Assembly (NCBI GenBank): GCA_903924715.1
Contig: CAIYCP010000658.1
Location: 1 to 7,270 of the forward strand
Source of the DNA: an uncultured beta proteobacterium
GTDB lineage: Bacteria; Pseudomonadota; Gammaproteobacteria; Burkholderiales; Burkholderiaceae_B
DNA: 7,270 nucleotides
Direction: 5' to 3'
Shown here: positions 6,318-7,270 of the stretch, one piece after another
How the letters are laid out: the number at the start of each line of letters is the position of its first letter
Position numbering within the stretch: the stretch's first letter is position 1
Notes under the pieces: model-generated
Database searches by the model: none
What the model was told of the DNA's origin: nothing
What the model saw: the letters and a program-made list of their open reading frames with translations, nothing else
Made by a program: the position numbers and the translations under genes

Positions 6318-7270
6318 ATGACTCAGACCGCCAGTGAGAAAATTGCTTCATTCGTTGTGAACTTTGATCCAAACACAATTACGCAGGCAAGCCGACACGT
6401 AGCTGCACGCGCGTTGTATGACACGATCGTTTGCGCAGTCGCCGGTGTACAAGAGCCCGCTTCTCGCTTGAGTCTGCAGTATGCGCATGGTCAAACAGGC
6501 CCACACATGGCAACGGTGTGGGCGACTGGGCAAAAGTTATCGTTAGAAATGGCCGCCCTGGTCAACGGCACAATGGGCCATGCTTTAGATTTTGATGACG
6601 TGTCGTCTCCCTTGCGTGGGCACCCAACTGTGGCGATTTTGCCGGCAGTGATTGCCTTGGGTGAATCGCTAGGCTCGCAAGGGCGCGATATTATTAATGC
6701 ATATGTCGCGGGTTTTGAAGTGGCCTTACGCTTGGCACGTGCCATTGTGGATGAGCAATATGCAAAAGGCTGGCATTCAACGGCCTCGATCGCGACCTTC
6801 GGTGCAACGGTGGCCTGCGCACATTTATTGAAGTTGAATCACGCTCAGATCGTGAATGCATTGGGGATCACCGTCTCGCAAATTGCAGGAACACGACAAA
6901 ACTTTGGCACGATGTCGAAACCCTTTCAGGCGGGTCAAGCAAATGCAGTCGCTTTGCGTGCGGTAATGTTAGCGAAGCTTGGGTTTGATGCATCGGCCAA
7001 AGCGCTGGATGGCGACCAAGGCTACAGCACCTTGTATGCAGACAAGATGGATCTTCATGCAGAGTTGAATCAACTCGGTCATTTGCCGCTTGAAATTGAA
7101 CGCAGTGGCATTGAAGTTAAAAAGTACCCCTTATGCTACGCCACGCATCGAACGATTGATGGTTTGCTTGATATGCTTAAAGAAACGCCTTTTAAGTTTG
7201 AGCAGATTGAGCGGGTTGCGATCCAAACAAACTATCGCGCCACAGTGCCGCTGATTCATAATCGTCCCAC
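6318..7270 (+). CDS. MmgE/PrpD family protein, 3' end missing
   Basis: The frame is open from ATG 6318 to the right edge (317 codons plus two bases) of a family usually around 450 aa. MmgE/PrpD members include 2-methylcitrate dehydratase (PrpD) and cis-aconitate decarboxylase. Sequence landmarks are GHALDFDDVSS (87-97), RGHPTVAILPA (100-110), KGWHSTASIATFGA (150-163), NFGTMSKPFQAGQANA (195-210) and KKYPLCYATHR (268-278). Asp93, His102, His153, Lys201 and His277 fall where the active-site residues of cis-aconitate decarboxylase are expected, so the enzyme looks intact as far as it goes. The ATG is preceded by AGAGA about 8 nt upstream, a modest ribosome site. The substrate is probably a di- or tricarboxylate, but many family members beside Bug receptors are uncharacterised, so neither methylcitrate dehydratase nor decarboxylase activity should be assumed. 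The protein is cytosolic, with no signal peptide. It probably shares a transcript with the upstream receptor. Confidence 0.88.
   Translation, partial: MTQTASEKIASFVVNFDPNTITQASRHVAARALYDTIVCAVAGVQEPASRLSLQYAHGQTGPHMATVWATGQKLSLEMAALVNGTMGHALDFDDVSSPLRGHPTVAILPAVIALGESLGSQGRDIINAYVAGFEVALRLARAIVDEQYAKGWHSTASIATFGATVACAHLLKLNHAQIVNALGITVSQIAGTRQNFGTMSKPFQAGQANAVALRAVMLAKLGFDASAKALDGDQGYSTLYADKMDLHAELNQLGHLPLEIERSGIEVKKYPLCYATHRTIDGLLDMLKETPFKFEQIERVAIQTNYRATVPLIHNRP

Overview
The window looks like chromosomal DNA of a betaproteobacterium, most likely Burkholderiales. The main reason is two periplasmic receptors of the Bug (TctC) family, which is greatly expanded in that order, one of them beside an MmgE/PrpD-type enzyme. 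A long-N-terminus J-domain protein of a kind I associate with proteobacteria fits the same picture. The taxonomic call is an inference from gene content. No RNA genes, insertion sequences, CRISPR arrays or phage genes were seen.

Left half (1-3966). A minus-strand gene, cut by the left edge of the window, encodes a homologue of the selenoprotein B subunit of glycine/sarcosine/betaine/D-proline reductases, with a plain Cys-x2-Cys and no in-frame TGA. Across 154 bp lies a divergent 639-aa radical SAM protein (920-2839). It has an N-terminal Rossmann-like domain of the B12-binding type and an unusual C-x4-C-x2-C cluster motif. Converging on its 3' end, 29 bp away, is a minus-strand J-domain-like protein with an HPD motif (2869-3756). 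Its open, protein-like frame continues about 70 codons upstream of the first usable start codon and is closed by a TAA, beyond which an ATG lies in the same frame.

Right half (4047-7270). Two different Bug-family solute-binding proteins are divergently transcribed from a 249-bp intergenic region that contains a perfect 7-bp inverted repeat. The rightward receptor is followed after 45 bp by an MmgE/PrpD family gene that runs off the right edge. This pair is probably an operon for uptake or sensing of a small carboxylate and its catabolism.

The most interesting points are the Cys-form reductase homologue facing a B12-type radical SAM protein, the spacing of that protein's cluster cysteines, and the missing start of the J-domain gene. 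The right half looks like ordinary Burkholderiales catabolic gene content. Nothing in the sequence proves that the left-half genes form one system.
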